Assembly (NCBI GenBank): GCA_018700255.1
Contig: JABISU010000038.1
Span: 1-7,224 of the forward strand
DNA: 7,224 nucleotides
Direction: 5' to 3'
Source: Flavobacteriales bacterium
GTDB lineage: Bacteria > Bacteroidota > Bacteroidia > Flavobacteriales > UA16
Shown piece after piece: positions 5,736 through 7,224 of the stretch (position 1 is the first letter of the stretch; each line of letters begins with the position of its first letter). Under the pieces are notes generated by a model that had not been told where the DNA came from, did not search any database, and saw only the letters and a list, made by a program, of their open reading frames with translations. The position numbers and the translations under genes are program-made.

Positions 5736-7224
5736 AACAAGGTATAGCACAGATATTAGTTTTATTTATACCCATCTTCTCAGGGGCATCAGTGTTTTCA
5801 CAACAACACACCTCAGATTTATCTTTTATACCTAACCAAGGGCAATGGGACTCTTTTATTTCATACAGAGCCGACTTAGATGGTGGGATCTTTTGGATGG
5901 AAGAAAATGGATGGACTGCATGGGTTGCTGGAGAAGGTTATGATGATTTATGGAATCATGAAAGTGGCAATCACGAAAGTGAAACATTGTCATCTCACGC
6001 CTGGAGAGTTCGTTTTAAAGACGGAAACCCCAACGCAGAAAAATCTGGCCGTCACGAGCTGGGCCACAAAGTAAATTATTACAGAGGTAGCGACGAAACG
6101 AAATGGGTAAGTGGGCTTGATGCGGTGGGGCAGGTGAGATATAAAGAGGTTTGGCCTGGAATAGAATTAATCATGGATGGAAGGGCGAGAGGAACGAAAA
6201 AACTGAAGTACGACTGGATAGTAGAGCCGGGAGCAGACCCCTCAAACATCGTCTTGATACATGAAGGGACAGAGCTCAGCTTGAGACCAGATGGATCACT
6301 GTTACATCTCATGGGCGAGACGGGAGACATCATCGAAGGTGTTCCATTTGCATACCAATTAATCGATGGCTCACGTATTTCACAAGTTGAGTGCCACTAC
6401 AAATTGACAAAGAGGTTAGATGGAATGACAGAGGTGAGTTTTGAAATAGGGGACTACAATCCCGATCTTAGATTAACAATAGACCCAGATCTTGTATTTG
6501 CAACTTATATAGGAGCAACCCAAGCAAATTGGGGGTTTACTGCTGCTTTTGATGATGACGGCAGGGCGATTGCTGGTGCCGCATTGTGGGACGGGGGAAT
6601 GGGAACATACCCCACTACGGCGGGTGCCGTTTCTACTACTTTCGCTGCAGGCGACGGGCCTTTCGATATAGGAATTACAGTATTTTCTGCAGATGGAACA
6701 GCCTTGGTGTATAGCACCATTGTGGGTGGTAACGGCATGGATATTTGCTCCTCCCTTGTTGCTGATTCAAATGGAGATTTTTATGCTTTTGGTATGACAG
6801 GATCTTCCAATTTCCCTGTTTCTATTGGATCTTATGACGAGTCGTTTAACGGAGGATCATCCGTCAATTTACAAGCTTGTTGCAATTTCCCAGGGGATTT
6901 TTCAAACGGTTCAGACCTCTTCATTTTGAAATTCTCCTCAGGAACAGGAGGGTTGTTGAGCGGAACCTATGTAGGTGGATCCGGCAACGATGGAATTAAC
7001 TCCGGCTCGATGTTGAATTACAACTATGGCGACGTTTTTAGAGGGGAGATCAATGTTGACGAGCTCGACAGGCCTTGGGTCGCTTCAGTGACTTCAAGTG
7101 TTGATTTCCCTATGATAGCAGGACCTTATCCGAGTTATAACGGTGGAACTACAGATGGTGTTTTATTCAGGATGAGTCCTGATTTAAGCAATTTAGAGTG
7201 GTCATCCTATGTTGGAGGATCTCA
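5732..7224 (+). CDS. Secreted DUF7948 / SBBP beta-propeller repeat protein (3'-truncated)
   Basis: The frame stays open for 497 complete codons to the right edge, so the C-terminus is missing. Residues 1-23 form a signal peptide (hydrophobic ILVLFIPIFSGASVF, likely cut after VFS). Residues of about 30-255 fit the N-terminal domain of Bacteroidota SBBP proteins (DUF7948): SFIPNQGQWDSFISY, NYYRGSDETKW, VWPGIELI, KYDWIVEPGADPSNI, and the closing TIDPDLVFATYIG. Beta-propeller-type SBBP repeats follow, with recurring YVGG-like strand ends and ADSNGDFYAFGMTGSSNFP. The family is exported to the surface or medium and often ends in a T9SS sorting domain, which cannot be checked here. The GTG start overlaps gpsA, so it is probably part of the same operon as the T9SS genes upstream. 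The molecular function of the family is not known to me; a surface binding or structural role is inferred. Confidence 0.92.
   Translation, partial: MKQGIAQILVLFIPIFSGASVFSQQHTSDLSFIPNQGQWDSFISYRADLDGGIFWMEENGWTAWVAGEGYDDLWNHESGNHESETLSSHAWRVRFKDGNPNAEKSGRHELGHKVNYYRGSDETKWVSGLDAVGQVRYKEVWPGIELIMDGRARGTKKLKYDWIVEPGADPSNIVLIHEGTELSLRPDGSLLHLMGETGDIIEGVPFAYQLIDGSRISQVECHYKLTKRLDGMTEVSFEIGDYNPDLRLTIDPDLVFATYIGATQANWGFTAAFDDDGRAIAGAALWDGGMGTYPTTAGAVSTTFAAGDGPFDIGITVFSADGTALVYSTIVGGNGMDICSSLVADSNGDFYAFGMTGSSNFPVSIGSYDESFNGGSSVNLQACCNFPGDFSNGSDLFILKFSSGTGGLLSGTYVGGSGNDGINSGSMLNYNYGDVFRGEINVDELDRPWVASVTSSVDFPMIAGPYPSYNGGTTDGVLFRMSPDLSNLEWSSYVGGS
6503..7224 (+). repeat. SBBP-type beta-propeller repeats
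   Basis: Residues 258-497 of the encoded protein show a recurring unit marked by TYIG, TIVGGNGMD, TYVGGSGND and SYVGGS. The last three are spaced 83 and 80 residues apart; the first is about 70 residues before the second. Between the marks lies the pattern of an A-D/D-D-x-G strand, a short strand, G-x-T-x-S-x-x-FP, then a D-x-F/I-x-x-F/M strand. The array continues past the window. Repeats are diverged in DNA. Confidence 0.82.

Noticed and set aside
5880..6074. A 64-codon + strand open frame
   Set aside because: It lies wholly inside the DUF7948/SBBP gene in another frame and has no recognisable protein features.
6079..6738. Antisense open frames at 6079-6333 and 6505-6738
   Set aside because: Both are opposite a strongly recognised coding frame and show no domain or signal peptide; they are chance frames.
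1..7224. CRISPR array, tRNA/rRNA, insertion sequence or phage elements
   Set aside because: The window is almost entirely coding with well-recognised genes; no short direct-repeat/spacer pattern, transposase, RNA-gene signature or terminal inverted repeat was seen.

Overview
The window reads as one strand of a Bacteroidota genome, most likely a gliding or surface-secreting member of the Flavobacteriia or a close relative. The support is a type IX secretion system (T9SS) type B sorting domain (CHU_C, gliding motility-associated C-terminal domain), a PorP/SprF-family outer-membrane protein, a PorE-like OmpA lipoprotein, a DUF7948/SBBP-repeat protein, and the absence of clear Shine-Dalgarno sequences before the starts. 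The genus cannot be fixed from this sequence alone.

Five genes, all on the + strand, fill the window almost without gaps. (1) 1-1463 is the 3' end of a large secreted protein built from HYR/Ig-like modules with paired cysteines, ending in a type B T9SS sorting domain. (2) 1460-2407 is a PorP/SprF-family outer-membrane protein, overlapping gene 1 by ATGA. (3) 2407-4704 is a lipoprotein with TPR-like helices, a PD40-type beta-propeller, a carboxypeptidase-regulatory-like region, a GCxDPxALNYN cysteine motif, an OmpA peptidoglycan-binding domain and an extra LysM domain. It overlaps gene 2 by one base (TGATG). (4) 4722-5735 is gpsA, NAD(P)H-dependent glycerol-3-phosphate dehydrogenase, after a 17-base gap. 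(5) 5732-7224 is the start of a GTG-initiated secreted protein with a DUF7948-like N-terminal domain and SBBP beta-propeller repeats. It overlaps gpsA by GTGA and runs off the window.

Genes 1 to 3 form the cargo / PorP-SprF partner / OmpA-lipoprotein set that recurs in Bacteroidota. The inferred arrangement is that gene 1 is exported by the T9SS, gene 2 acts in the outer membrane as its dedicated secretion or attachment partner, and gene 3 ties the assembly to peptidoglycan from the periplasmic side. Gene 5 looks like a second exported surface protein. The unusual member is gpsA, a phospholipid-precursor enzyme, sandwiched between envelope-export genes and overlapping the next cargo gene. No promoter, terminator, RNA gene, CRISPR array, insertion sequence or attachment site was seen, so the transcription unit probably extends beyond both edges. 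The families are known. What merits attention is the gene arrangement, the OmpA plus LysM architecture and some odd cysteine-rich segments.
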